From: Pterobdella sp. o SKG-2022
Taxonomy: Eukaryota; Annelida; Clitellata; Hirudinida; Piscicolidae
Direction: 5' to 3'
Assembly: GCA_964035795.1 (NCBI GenBank)
Contig: OZ038322.1
Span: forward strand, 4,344,427-4,408,426
Length of the DNA: 64,000 bases
Shown: positions 47,601-61,339 of the stretch, in pieces
Numbering within the stretch: position 1 is the stretch's first letter
Layout of the letters: every line of letters begins with the position of its first letter
The notes under the pieces: model-generated
Seen by the model: the letters and a program-made list of their open reading frames with translations, nothing else
Told to the model about the DNA's origin: nothing
Database searches by the model: none
Program-made: the position numbers and the translations under genes

Positions 47601-50600
47601 TTTTATGCTTTGCGGACATTGTTCAACCAACTCATTCATGATTCATGCTAGCTTTCTTGCTACCTATGATTCACAATCGACTACGTATCTATTGGAAAGG
47701 CATGAAAGGGAATTTAATAAAGATGCGATTCCTACTCGAAACAATGGGTACAAATAAAAAGTGAAATATTTATCCATACAGAAAGAATTTCAATAAATTT
47801 TATTGCTGAGGCGCTAAAAGACTTTCGACAATGGAAATTTATTATAAAACCTAATTGAAAATTTCTAAGTTTTTCTAGCAGCAAAATAGTTTTTCTTATG
47901 TCATCTATAACACAAAAGCTCCATTCATCCGCGCCTCCGCACACCCAGATCAATAAGATCTCGCTGCTCTGCTACTTCCTTTTGTATGTTGTTTTTTCCC
48001 TTTATTTGTGTATCATCATCCACCTTTTTGATATTTTCTATTCATACGTGAATAAATTCAGATGTGTATTTTTTATTTATGAGCTTTTAGTTTTATGATT
48101 TTTTCAAATTTGAAATGAAGTTTAATTTACATAATGATTTTTTTTCTATACATATTTTGCCGGAAATTTTTATAATTTTTCTTGCGGCCGTAAATCTTGC
48201 ATTTGTAGGTGTATTAGATGAACTATTGTGGCAAACCGGACCCCTTATTAACACCGATGTATTTATAGCATGGTTTCCTAGATTGCTTCTACCATTTTTA
48301 TATCAGAGAAATGTAACTTAAAACTTTTTATTGAATAACAAAATGTAATTTTATTTCCCGCATTTGTATTTTAAGCTGGCTATCCATCTTACTTTTGTTC
48401 AATGCGTCATCAACATTTATCTTATCAACCAACAACTTTCTACTATTCCTCCATTTTTGATGATTTATTTCACACGTTTTTTACTCTTGCTTCAGTGAAA
48501 TTTTACTTCAGTATTTCATATTTTTAAATTTCTCCAGAGTTCCATCATTCTTTTAACTCCGTGACTTAATCACAGATGGAATTCATTTCATAGACTTCAG
48601 CATCAATTTCTGTTCAAGAAGCTTTTCTTCAACTTCACCAAACTAAAGAACGTTTTAATCATTCGATTTCGAAATTGAAGGAATTTTTTCCATTTGACAA
48701 AATACACGCTAAAACATTATATTAAATCTACCGAATTTCCAACTTCACTTTTACATATATTTCGCAACATAAATATCCACTAGATCACCACACACATATG
48801 TCACCACAAAGCACCAAGTACATCCCATTCTTTTCAGTTGTATCCTGAGTTGGACATCAGGAATGTGGCAGAGGCACCGAAGAATGAGACCATTGACAAC
48901 TGGTGTTTTTTTGGAGAAAAGAGCAACAAAGATGGCGGTGATTGTAAAGAGTTTCAAGTCACTCCATACAAATGCTTAGGTACAACCGGATGATCATTTT
49001 GTATATAAATTCTTATTTTTTATGACAGTTGTCCATTAAACTTCACAAATACTAAACAGGATGTCAGACAAAAGTTTTTCAAATTCAAAAACACATTTAT
49101 AGCTTTACAACGCGTTTTTTAAACTTCATTTTTCACATAAATATTGATTATAAATTAACTATATTATTTGATAAAATTTTGAATCAACTTTATATCATAC
49201 TGTTTATTTATGTAATGGGAGATGCCATTAAACCGCAGTGGGACCTTTCCAAAGTGAGTCATTGACGGTGCCTGAAAACTGCCAGTTTGACCATATCCAC
49301 GATTCCAAGGTGACATTTGTGTCCACTTCGAAATTCAGTTTTTTAACCAATATTTTAGGTGCCAATCATCTTCACTTCGTAAATTCATTAATGCTTTAAC
49401 GGCGTTTATTTACTAATCTCAATAATGAAAGAAACAAAAAGTATTTATTAACTTAATTCACAAAGCTTTTCGTAAGGCAAGCTTACACCATCAAGTGATC
49501 TCAACATATTTACTTTGCATGTACAGTTTAGCAGCAAATTTTAATCATGAACGAAACCCAAGAAACAAATGTAATCTATATACCTTTTCAGACATGCACA
49601 ACGGTAGCAGAATGGAACAAGGTGACCCAGAAAAACTGTCTAGACAGGGGAATGCACCGCAATTCATTTTCCATGCTCCAACCATGCAGCATCAATCGTT
49701 TCCAGGGGGCTGAGTTCGTCTGCTGTCCACATGGTTGGCTCCTAGTTAATCATCATTAATCAACAATAATAAATCAATATTAACCAATTGTCAGTAATAA
49801 TCATTAAGCAATTTTAATAAATCATTATTAATCACTTATAATTAACTTTCCTTAATCGATAATAACTAATCTTCTTTTTTTAAATTTATAGTCATTATGT
49901 TCTTTAAAGGATGGTGCTCGACGCAATATGTTTCATTGATTGTCGTTTTATTTCTTCATATTCAATAAATCTCACCCTCGATAAGAAACCCGCTTATAAA
50001 TTGGATTTGATTGGTATTTTTATGAGAACAAAGAAGGATTGAGTAGTATGAAGCTTAAAAGGAATTTGTTTTGTTTTAATATAGTTTTTATCATAAAAAT
50101 GTTTGTAAAAAAAGAATTTAAATTATCTTAAAATGCTTGAGTTTAAAAAAACAATTTATTTTACATTTAAAAAATACGCACGCTTTTTTTATGTTTTTTT
50201 AAAGGTATGTACTTGACTTTAGAAATGAACGCGTCGCAGGTTTTTTTTTATTTTCTCCAAATTGAACATTTTTCTTGAAAATAACAGCACAAAGTCATGA
50301 GGAGAACTCTGAAATAAAAGCCACAACATCAAAGCTCAAACATACTACTAAAGTCATCGATAAAACAGTCGAAACAGCTTCGAAGACAGAAAGCTTGCTT
50401 GCAAATGATGTTGAAGAAAATGCTTACCGTCCTGCATTTGAGGAGTATAAGAAATTCGTCAACAACAAAAACATCAACTACAACAAGTTCTCCTTGGAGG
50501 AACATAAGCTCTTCAAAGAGGCCAAGAAGGAACTTAAAAAACAACATCAACACAAACTTGAAAAGGTGCCTTTATTCAATTCACTCGTATAATCTGTTGA

Positions 50601-53600
50601 TTTAATACCATATTGCATTTTTATTTGCTCACATCAAAATCTTGTTTGGATGTCATTGTAGATAATGAAGGAATGGTCGGAGGCTCGTAAAAGAATAAGC
50701 GAGTTGAATGCATTGAAGCCTTCAATGGCCAACTCTTTGAACAAGCAAGTCACAAAGGTCTGTTTTATTTTTATAGCTCTTTCTCACAATTAACTTTTAA
50801 AAATCGAGTCATGTAACTTGAAACTCTCTCCAAAACATACATCCAATCTTGCAATCTTCTTTTATTCTTCAAATCCTGCTTCTAATGTTTTTTTAGCAAT
50901 TAAACTTTTGCAACTGTGTTTTACATGGTCGCTAATAACCTTAAAAATTGGCAACTTCATTTTTTTGCATTTTTTTCGAGTAATCCAAATATGATGTTAA
51001 TAAAAATGCCTCTAGTATTTAATTGAAGAAATAAAATTTTTTTCAAATTTTCAAATAGCATCTGCACCGACATTTTATGCTGGTTTTGCTTGGAAAGAAT
51101 CACACACAGTTTTTAAATTCTTTATTTCAAGTTTTGATTACTTTATGAAATTTTTTCGAATAACATGCAACAAAGCAGTTCAATTTTGTCTTCTCCACAA
51201 AACCACACGCATCATGGACGCGTCTTTTATATGGGCATCAAGACGGTACTTTTGTAGGCACTAAATGCTTAATGATCCCGCAGAGGTTTCAAGAGCTGAA
51301 CCTGGCTGAAGACACATCGATGGAGGAGAAGAAGAGGCAACTGATGTCGATGCATGCATCTCAGATCGACGTTAGTCCCTCATGTTCAGCTTATCGTTGG
51401 ACGCCGTTTTTCGTGTTTAATTATGTTTTTTTTCGAATAATTTACACAAAATATTTTAGTTTTTAATTTTTTTGTTGAATAATTTCCATTACTGTAAATT
51501 ATATTGAAAGCATAGCCTATGAAACGTTTTTTTCAATTGTACGATAGGATATTGGCATGATTAGATTTATATTTTATTTGATTTATCACCGTGTTTTCTG
51601 TTTTGAAAGTTTTTGATTTTTTCCATTTCTGGAAAATTTGTTTGTCATTAATTCTCAATAACAAGCTTATAAAACAGGAGATATCCGAAATGAGGAAGAA
51701 GAACAATTGGAGGGACATGAAAGACGCCATGAAAAAAGGCAACGAGTTCCACGTGAGTGGGCGTTTGTTGGGAGTTTACATGTCTCAACATTATATTTTC
51801 CATTGAATTTCAAATAAGTCCAATACACCTCTTATATTATCCACTAAAATTTTAAAAAAAAATAAAATTATTTTATTACATTTTAAATCCTTTTTAAAAA
51901 ATTTTTTAATGCAAGTTATTCTTTCACCGCAGGTTTACATGTTTTTCGAGCATGCTTTCAAAGCTCTGGATAGACAACGTCTGCGCGCCATTAACAAGCT
52001 CAATCATTTGAAAGTGAATGGATTATTTTAAATTAATTATCTCTTTCAGCATATTTTGTAACTTTATATCGTGCTTGAAAACCTAATTTATGTTCATGTG
52101 TGTGGCAATGCTGCTGCTAATGACGTTATTACCATAATAATTTCTAATCAAGCCCACATAACTTGATGTGCTCGTTTATGAGAATTCAATATTGCTGTTT
52201 TATATAGTAGCATGCACTCCATCTCACTTGGGCATATTATGCACCGATGCTGCGAGCACTTTTAAAGGAATTTTATATTTTTTCGGGGAATAATATGACA
52301 TGGAAACATGGCATTTAATGCTTGTATACAGTTCCAAAACCATCTTATTTCGATTAAATTTTCAAAAAGTATATACTTCTAAAAACAAAAACTCAACACA
52401 ACAACCGCACCAGGCATCGGAAGGAACAGAGGAGGAGAAGAAGAAGGCAGAAAAGAAAGTGACAGAGTTGAACAACCAGATGGAGGATTTGGTGGCTGAG
52501 CTGGACAGTGTTCCTGGTCTCAAGGAACGACTTCACAAGAAAACCAGTATGTTTTGTGTTGTAACATCACGTTTGCATTACCACATGGCTTAAGGTGTGT
52601 TTGATGGGTAAAAACTTTCGTGAAAAATCTTTCAGATAAAAATGGCTTGAGAGATAATTATTCAAAAGTTCCGTAATTTTTGATAATGCCAAAAATAAAT
52701 ATAGCAAAGAAATTTTTTCGAAACGTGTGAAGAAGAATCCGTGCGAATATATTTACACAAAATATTAAGAGGTTTTTAAACTAAGCAAAGTTTAAGCTGA
52801 AGAAAGCTTTTGTATTGCCAGGCTTCAGAACATATAATTGAAATTTATTTTCGAAGCCAATGTAGTTAAAAAAAAATTTGAGAAAACTTTATTAAACAAA
52901 AATTTTTCTCGTTAAAAATTTTACGCAATATACAAAATCACTCAGCTTTTTCAAGGGTTTCTCTATTATTTTCTGTTTTTTTTGGAGAATTGTAGTTAAA
53001 GGAAATCAACGCATTTTTAGTTCTAGAATTTATTCACAGGAAAATTTAGGTTACAGTGTTTCATATTGATAATGTGCAATTTTGAATGTTCTTTTCTGCA
53101 TTTTTCCGTAAATTTTCATAATTTCTTCAGTTTGGATTTTCTTACTCAGTTTTGCAGTTATATATAACTTGATAAAATTACAGACAAACTTTTCTCAAAA
53201 TACGGATACACTGAGTTTCTGGCCTCGAATAAGAAGGCGGCCACATCGACTACCACAACAACCACTACCACAACTACTACAACCACCCTCAGTTCTAAGA
53301 AATCTTCACTTAAAGATTATACTGGTGAAGATGAATATTCTGATGATGAGGAAGATGAGGAGGAGTATGATGAAGAATTTAGTGGCAATGTCGAGGTAGC
53401 TCAAACTTTTATATTTCAATTATTTCGATTTATTCAACATTTATTTATTGCCAAGTTTATCAGTGTATCTTTAAACTTTGAACTATTCTCTAAAGCATAC
53501 TGAAAAGAAAGATAAAGCTATTTATGCTTCTGAAACGGCTACAACGGTTCCTGTTGGAAAAGAAAAAAGAATCGGCTTCCATTCAAACCAGAGTTCTAAG

Positions 53601-55455
53601 AAGATGAAAGAGGCTAAAAATAAAGAAGAAACCACACAGAAATCCCTTGATGTTGCTGATGACAAAATGCTTAACGATGGAGAAGCAACTAAAACGACGA
53701 AACAACAAGACCTCAAAATTAGTGAAGCTATTCCTAAAGAACATGTGACTACGAAAATAAAAAATTCATGGTCTGACACTATTTCAAACAATGGCGATAA
53801 GAAAGCGGATGCGGTGAATAATATGGATGCGAAGAAAAAGGAAGACAAGAAGGGCTCCACGGATATATATCCTAACGATGCACCAGCCATTAGCAACAAT
53901 ATCGAACCAAGCACAATCAAACAAAGACTCTATACGTTCTTCGCATCTTCTACCACAAACAATGGAGATAGTGGAGGTAGTAATGATAATGACGAGAGTG
54001 TTAGTGTGGATAATAGTGCTGATATTTCGGAAGATAATGACGAATCATTCAGTCGAGATAGTGCAGACAAAGACAGTTACAAAAGTATGTGTTTCATAAT
54101 CAAGTTTCCTGTTTGTTTAAAGTTTTTGAAAATCGAAAAATTGATCGATTCGATTATAACGCACTTAACTAGAGTTTAAAAATTCAAAGGTAAAACTGAA
54201 CCTACCAAAACCACTCAAATGAATGAGAAGAACAGCGAGAAGGTAGAAGGGACCATTTTGAACGACAAGAAGATCTCTCTAGAGGGCTTCTACGTGGACA
54301 AGGAGCAAGATGCTGGTCATATGAAGCACAGCCCTCTCTTCATGAAACAGGTCATACAACAGTCAATACTTAACAACTTCACACATTCAGAAGGGTCATA
54401 AAAATAAAAAAAATTATAATACAAAAAAGTGTTTTAACGTTGTTGTCAGCTTGTAATGCTTTAAAGAAACTGCTATGTATAAGAATACAGATATATCTAA
54501 AAGTTTGTATGCCTTATCTCATTACTATCATCATCATCGTTCCACGACTATTTCTATGCTAGTATGCGCTTATGCATATAGATGCTCTATGTATTAAGAA
54601 ACATTTTAAATTTATCAATGCAATTACGTGTATGATTATTGTGGCATTAACTCCAGGAGTTTCTACAAAACATCATGTATAAGTATTATTTATTAATATA
54701 GTTTTTAATGTATAATCTTTAAATAAATATTTATAATTTCTCATTCGCCAATCAACGTTACAACCCACTTAGTCGCACGTAAAGAAGCACAGAGGTGGTA
54801 AGGAGTTTTCCTCAGCCATCCCTTTGGGCTTGGGAGTGGGTATGATCACTGTGGCTGTAGTTATCGTGGCAGGGGTGTTGGTAATGCGTCGTAGAGGTAG
54901 TACTAAGCAACAACATCGCATGCTGCCCACTGAACCCATGCCAGTCGACATGGCTTCAAGTCCCGAGGAGAACCATCTTACTAATATGCAGGTTGGTGTG
55001 TTTAATGGGTTTCGCTGTTTAATGAACCGAAAATATCTTATCAATAATATTTTTATTCTAGTCTTTTTGAACTAATTTTTGATTATTAAATTTTATTTTC
55101 ATTATTGTTTTTAATTCTTCGAGTCAAACGTAAATATTCACTTTTGGTACAAATATTTGTACCTCCACTTGATAATGTAAATTCATCTTACGAAAAGCTT
55201 CGTGAAATCAAATAAACTCCCAAAAGTGTTTTCATTTGAATTATTGTTTTTATTTTTATTACTAATTTATTTGAAATATACAAAATTTCAAAATAATTTT
55301 TTTGTTATCACATTTTTTAATTTAAAATTTTATCATTATGTGCTTTATTTTAGGTATATTGAGTTTATTATAATGGAAATATCAAACGTCACAAGGTGAA
55401 CGGCTATGAGAATCCAACCTACAAGTACTTCGAATCGATCAACACTCAAAACTAA
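44669..55455 (+). CDS. Amyloid precursor protein (APP) family
   Basis: Type I membrane protein. Sixteen exons: 44669-44722, 44784-44921, 48838-48979, 49239-49309, 49592-49733, 50288-50565, 50662-50757, 51284-51370, 51678-51752, 51933-52013, 52414-52546, 53184-53395, 53496-54084, 54190-54350, 54773-54991 and 55396-55455; all phases agree, giving 845 residues. Signal peptide MIWKVLLLLFLGTLYLVK; E1 growth-factor-like part (LYPELDIRNVAEAPKNETID, Cys-rich) and copper-binding part (FQGAEFVCCPHG); helical E2 (NYNKFSLEEHKLFKEAKKEL to KERLHKKT); a 13-Thr run at 455-467; an acidic stretch; a long low-complexity linker; membrane segment about 768-791; cytoplasmic SPEENH and NGYENPTYKYFE. YENPTY is the Dab/Fe65/X11 docking site. 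No Kunitz domain, and the stretch before the membrane does not resemble human A-beta. Intron 2 is 3.9 kb. Confidence 0.96.
48115..48321 (+). other. Hydrophobic 68-codon open frame inside APP intron 2
   Basis: MKFNLHNDFFSIHILPEIF then a hydrophobic core and DELLWQTGPLINTDVFIAWF. It has its own ATG and stop, but no poly(A) context or homology I recognise. Could be a nested small membrane protein or chance in AT-rich intron. Confidence 0.2.
49430..49510. repeat. Foldback (MITE-like) repeat, half copy in APP intron 4
   Basis: AAAAAGTATTTATTAACTTA, then CACAAAGCTTTTCGTAAGGC and CTTACACCATCAAGTGATC; the left half of the element including the flank seen at 8590 and 61070. Confidence 0.5.
55140..55215. 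repeat. Foldback (MITE-like) repeat, half copy in APP intron 15
   Basis: CACTTGATAATGTAAATTCA then TCTTACGAAAAGCTTCGTG, the right arm of the element in inverse orientation. Confidence 0.5.
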
Positions 55456-57051
55456 CAACTGCTCTTAGCTTTAAATTATCGCCTTTTTTATATTTCTCAG
55501 TATTTAATTAAATAAATAGTCTGAAATGTTCGCATAACATTCCATTATTAGTTTATGTTGTCATTTCATATCATCATCATAAGCTTTTTATACTTTTTAA
55601 TTTCTACTAGTCAGTTGTCAAATTTATCATGGGTTACTATTTTTTTCAAAAGTTGTTTTTAGATTTGCATTTGGATTAAATGAACGAGATTATGTACCAG
55701 CTTATTTAATCATTTTCTATTGTTTGTTTGCAAATTAAATTGTTGAGTATTTAGATTTTTACACCGTTTTTCGAGTTATTTTCCACACATCACTAGTTCC
55801 GCTTAGTTTTTAGTTAAGACTGTTGTGAAGAATTTTTGCTTTTAAATAGATCAATATTATTTCAAATTCCTTTAACATTGTTACGCATAATTTTTTAATT
55901 TTTTTCTGCACGTAATCAAGCAAAAAATCGCTTACATTAGAACCCTTGCTTCACATTTCCTAAATATTCTGCAGAATATAACGTGTTAGAACTTTATCAT
56001 TATTCAATATTCAAACAATATTAAGCTACTATAGTTTCCTAACCAAAAAGTTCACAACCAGCATAATTTCATTGCTTTTCACACTTAGTCCAAGATAGAC
56101 CTAACGATGCATCAGAAATAGTTATTTTACTACATTGAAAATAGAAATTTTTCAAGTATATGATTGCATTTGCTTTCAGTTCAATGTTTAATTTGTTTTA
56201 GCAGTCGTATTTAAATTACTAGCCTAGTTTCCGAGGTAATGTTCTAAGCTTGTCATTGAAAATCTTATCCACATTACCCACAATATTTATATTTAATTTT
56301 CTTTAACAGGTAATAAATTTAATAATTATTCATTTTTTAATATTTTAAAAATGTTTTTATATTGTTTGATACTTGTTAAATTACTTAACGAAACATTGTT
56401 ATGTTAGTCATAAGCACACACTACAAGAAACGTTGTACATAGTCTCCAACGCTTACAGTCTTGCTAGGTGTTGTCTAATTACCAAAATTTAAATAATTAT
56501 CAATAAACTGAAATATTTTGAATTTCCATTTACTGAAGAAAATTTTCCATTCATTTCTTTTTATACGCAAAATTTTGCTACACCTATTAATATTTCCCAA
56601 GTTGAATCTTAAGAAATTCCCTATATAATGTAATGTTTGATGTTATGCATTATGTGTAGTAGTATGAAACATTCCATGGGTCTAAGGCATTTAAAAAAAT
56701 TTAATTTGAAAATATCTTGAACCAAGAAGATATGAATTAAAGGTTTTTAATATGCATTTTATCTAATCACATTTCCTTTATAAATCGCGTAGCTTCGTAT
56801 TAAAAAGTATGATGTATTGGTAGCTTGTCGTTCCAATAAATTTTTTCCGTGGTTTTGTTTTTTAATAAAAAAATTCTTCCTTCACCTTGAATATGTCACT
56901 TAAAACGTTATATGATTCAAAGATGCGAAGTTCAACTAGAGTTACTTATACACTTTGAACCGTCCCAAAGAGTAATTTAGAATTATAATTTTAAAACGTT
57001 TAACGAAATTTTTTCTTACCGTTTTAAAATCCTTTTTGACTTGCCATCACT
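55456..57051. other. APP 3' UTR and intergenic
   Basis: ATTAAATAAATAG about 50 bp after the APP stop is a candidate poly(A) signal. The remainder is AT-rich with no coding potential. Confidence 0.5.
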
Positions 57052-59077
57052 ATGCCAAAGGTTAAAACATGAGACTGGTAGGATTTCCTTAAAATAAATT
57101 TTAACTTTAAATTGCAAAAAAACATTGTTTCATTTATTTTAATTTAAAATTTTTATTTTGTTATTTTAACAGCCGTTGTTATACTCTTATTACCGAAGCT
57201 CAGCCGCTTGGAGAGTTAGAATAGGTAAAAGTTAATTTATGAATAATTTTTTATCACAAATTGAATAAGAAGTGAAATTTCTCAAATTAAAACAGTTCTT
57301 GCTCACAAAAAGATAGATTATGACTGTAACTACATTAGCCTGATTAAAAATGGGGGAGAGCAGGTGTGAATTCAAATTTTATTCATATAAATTTCACATG
57401 TTTCAAAATATAATATTATTTATTTCAGTTCAATGAATCTTATAAAGCTCTCAACAAACTTTCACAAGTCCCTACACTGATTATAGATTCACACAAATTC
57501 ACACAATCTGTTAGTAATCATTCCCACCGTTCTACTTCTCTTAATGTTCATTTTCTAATATATTTAACCTTTTACAACAATGTTTTCAGTTACCAATTAT
57601 AGAATACTTAGAAGAAACCAGGCCAGAACACCCTATTCTTCCTAAAGATCCAGCCCTCAGATGCAAGGTTGATAATCAATATACCATACAAATGGATGTG
57701 TTTGTTAATTTTACCTTGAGGCTAGTGGTCTCTGCACAAATAAAAATTATTTATTATTTTGTTTTGAGGCAAGGAATGTACAGTAATTAGAATGATAATG
57801 TTTGTAACTTTAAAACCAAACACAAATTTTGGTTTAAACAATCCAAGTTTATCCCAAAGACTTATTTAATATAATCGTAAACACAAAGGCAAGAGAGCTA
57901 GCAGAGATCATCAACTCAGGCACTCAGCCTCTCATTAATTTATCAGTTGTCAACAAATTAGAAGAGGTCAGTTCAATAAATTTTATCAAATATTTAAAAA
58001 AAATTGTAACAGAGCTTCAATAGAAATTGTTTTTGGGGTCAATTTTTTTCCTTTGAATGGTGTTTACTTTAATATTTTTTCATATTTAAATTTGTTAAAA
58101 CTAAACCTTATGTAGGTGTGTGGTCAAAAAGAAGAAAGAACGCCCTGGGCTCAATACTGGATCATCAAGGGACTCACAGGTTCCACATCATTTGTGCTTT
58201 TGATGAATCTATTAAATACTTTTTACTAGATGAATCAATTGAAATATTTGATGAATAGCTTCATTATTTTAATAATGAATTTGTTTTTTGAGTTTCTCTC
58301 AGCAGATTTCGTTTAAACTATTGATTTTTTGTATTAGTATTTTTTTTAATTGGAGAAAAATGATTAGCCTTTTGCTGCCTACTCTAGTTACTGGGACACG
58401 TGTTTGAAATAATCCAATGTACAGTTTTATCTGATTATCATAAATTTACTTCTTTATATTTAATTTAAATCGCCAGAGACGCAACTAAACGCTATTCTCA
58501 TTTCTTTAGTGTCGTATTGAGTTTTTAATCAAGTTCCATTCAAGTAATGCTTGACCACACCAGCATTCGAGGATGTGGTGTCGAAGTCAGCAGGAAAGTA
58601 CTGTGTGGGAGATGAGGTGAGTCTTGCTGATGCCTCATTAATACCTGGCCTCCTCTCCGCAGAAAGGTGACTTTATATTATGAAGTGCTTATGATTGGTG
58701 TTAACAGATGTGTTGTATATAGTCTTGAATAACAGTTCAGGTTTGATTTTAAAATATTCAAAATTGAAAGTGTATAGATTTGAATATTGGTCTGTACAGC
58801 CCAATCAATAGTCACTGGGTTTAATGCCTTACTTCAAAATTGTTCTTTTACAAAATAATTTCCAATTAACGTTTAGGCATAACAAAAATCCTCTATATTT
58901 TTTGCGACCTTCATTAAATGAAAATTTAGTCAACGCATAAAATAATCACCATGTAGAAATGGGGTGGATTTGAATCAGTTTCCCACGATCCAGAGAGTGT
59001 CGAAGGAATGCGCTAAGTTGGAAGCATTTATCAAAGCTCACCCTGACAATCAGCCAGACAATCCCAAAAAATCATGA
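57052..59077 (+). CDS. GSTZ1: Maleylacetoacetate isomerase / glutathione S-transferase zeta
   Basis: Glutathione-dependent isomerase of tyrosine/phenylalanine breakdown (maleylacetoacetate to fumarylacetoacetate), normally cytosolic or mitochondrial. Exons 57052-57060, 57173-57224, 57296-57363, 57429-57509, 57590-57667, 57889-57966, 58116-58179, 58564-58666 and 58957-59077 join in frame to 217 residues (human 216). N-terminal thioredoxin-like domain: MPKPLLYSYYRSSAAWRVRI, LSQVPTLIID, TQSLPIIEYLEETRPEHPIL. C-terminal helical domain: GTQPLINLSVVNKLEE, GKYCVGDEVSLADASLIPGL and NQFPTIQRV. The signature SSCxW reads SSAAW, so the usual Cys of the active-site motif is Ala while both Ser remain. The first exon is only nine bases, chosen because it restores MPKPLLYSY with correct phase. 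Confidence 0.93.
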
Positions 59078-61339
59078 AAACTCGGTTAACCGAGAATAAC
59101 CAATCACTGTATGATATGGCTTTGACGTATGTTTCTTCATTTAAGAGAAGATTACGAAAAAAAACTGAAATAAAAAGAATTAACATTTTTCTTTATCTCT
59201 ATAGTTAATACAGACTTATTGATTTTAACAGTAAAATAATCAGGACTTTGGACTCTACAAAAATATTTCTTTTATAAGATATACTCTTGAAAATGGTTTT
59301 TATCAGATTCTAAAATCATTTTACCGGTAAGAACCTAACAATCGGTCAATGAACAACTCGTTTACATTTTTCTACGTAAAAGGTGAAGAGATGATTTTTT
59401 GTGGTCTATAAAACATTTTTTCTAATGAATGGCGACGCTTCAGTAGTATTAATATTCTAGGCCGACTGCTGTCAATCCCAGACACCGAAACATGTACAGC
59501 AGTAAATCTAATTAAATTGGATATGAGCCTCAAATATTGACTTCGATACTACATTCCCCAGTTCTTAGAGAATTTTTTTATTGTTGAATATAATCAATTC
59601 AATGAGAGATGATTGCTATTCAAAAATATACAAAGCTAAAAATGTGCTTATGCAACTAGTTAAAATGATTCAAGTCTACCCTAAATGATTATTTAAAATG
59701 GTTAAGCCCAGCCTAATTCACTGATGGCATTGATGTCTTAAGATGCGAAAATGCTTATTTTGAGGAACCTCAAGTCTTGGTGGTCAATAAACACCAGATG
59801 CACCAAACGTACATGTATTCAAGCATATAAAAACTAATAGTAGTAGCAGTGCAACCGTCTTCAGTTCGGTGACAAAAGCCATCTTTTATAGTAGCTTAAG
59901 GTACTGTGATGCTTTGCTACGGCTCTCACAGGCACAGTGTCATGCTTGAGATGACTGGTATTCCCCTACCATTGATCATGAGTTGGTTCATCTGCTAGGC
60001 AAATGAGCGACAAAAGCTGGAACATCGGTGTGTTAATGACTACCACCTAAAACAAAAACAATTCTTGATTCCCGAATGGATCAATCTTCACCATTTCCCT
60101 ATGTTAGCCGAGTCACGGACTTTCACTGCTGGTGTAACAAGTTGAAACGACGAATTAATTTGAATTTCAATTCTATGATAGAAAAAAAAACTTATGGAAA
60201 TGAAAATATTATTGAAGTTTCAAAAGTTTAATCGAATCAAAACTGTTTCAACATTTCAAAAAACCACGAAATGGACTAAGGTTGATAAGATAGATTGGGA
60301 AAAAAATAGCTCAAGAAACAAGAAAACCGTGGTCAACCTTCTTCCTGATTCAAGCGATAAGTATGGCAATTCAAAGAGGGAATCTTTGTAGTGTGCTAGG
60401 TACTCTCGCAAGTCCAAGAAAATTGGAAGAAATCTTTCATTTTTGATTATTACAAACAATTCAAACATTTTTTTTTGTTTTTAAATTTGACGGTTGAATA
60501 AATATTTTATTAGAATGCGAAAATGCTTAACCAATAGTAATCAAGCATGTTTCTACCGATCTAATTTTAAAAATATTTTTACAATTTTAAAAACATTTAA
60601 AAAATATATAATAAATATTTTTTTTATATTATAAAAATAATAAATAAAAATTATTAAAAAACGATATTATAAGAAGTAACAGACTCTTTTACAATTTTAT
60701 CGTCTGCTTTTACTTCAAACATTTAGTTCATCGTTTAGTTTTCTAACTGCTTCCATTTCGCTTTCATTAGGATATAAAATGTTTCTTTTCAATAATAATT
60801 AATTTTTTATGAATGTTTTTGCCGATCAATTTTTGATTGCTGTTACAAGGTTTTTAGAATTTTCGTTTGATAATGTAAAAATTACCTTAAACTTAATTCA
60901 AATTATTCATATAATATTATTTATTAGAAACTCAAACATTTATATGAAATTTCAATTAATGAAAACTTTTTTGTTATTTGATCAATATATTTTTATAAAT
61001 TTTTAGATCAGTCCTTTAAATTGTGCTCTTGTAATTCCTGACGTAGCCTTGAACAAATAGTAAGAAAAACAAACACAAAGTATCTATTAACTTAATCCAT
61101 TGTTTGTAAATGCAGTTTCACCTCTAATCCCATACATTCTGCATAGAATATTTTGTGGTCTTACATGAGTTTGGCTTCTTCGTTTTTCAAGATTTTTTCA
61201 GTTCTATGCTGATACTATTGTTCACTAAAGTTAAAACTATGTTTTTAGCGAGACTAGTGAACAGCTGTTGCCATCTTATCGTGCTTAGCTTCATACTGTT
61301 TGAGTCATTTTCTAACTTTAAAACTAGGTTTGAAACCGT
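59078..61339. other. Intergenic, no gene recognised
   Basis: GC-richer patches (59460-59530, 59830-60130) look like old repeats. A 65-codon frame at 60194-60391 rich in Lys/Asn has no support. 61070-61100 repeats the AAACACAAAGTATCTATTAA flank of the foldback elements. Confidence 0.4.

Noticed and set aside
53522..53920. 132-codon minus-strand frame opposite APP exon 13
   Set aside because: Hydrophobic only because it is antisense to a Lys/Asp/Asn-rich coding exon.
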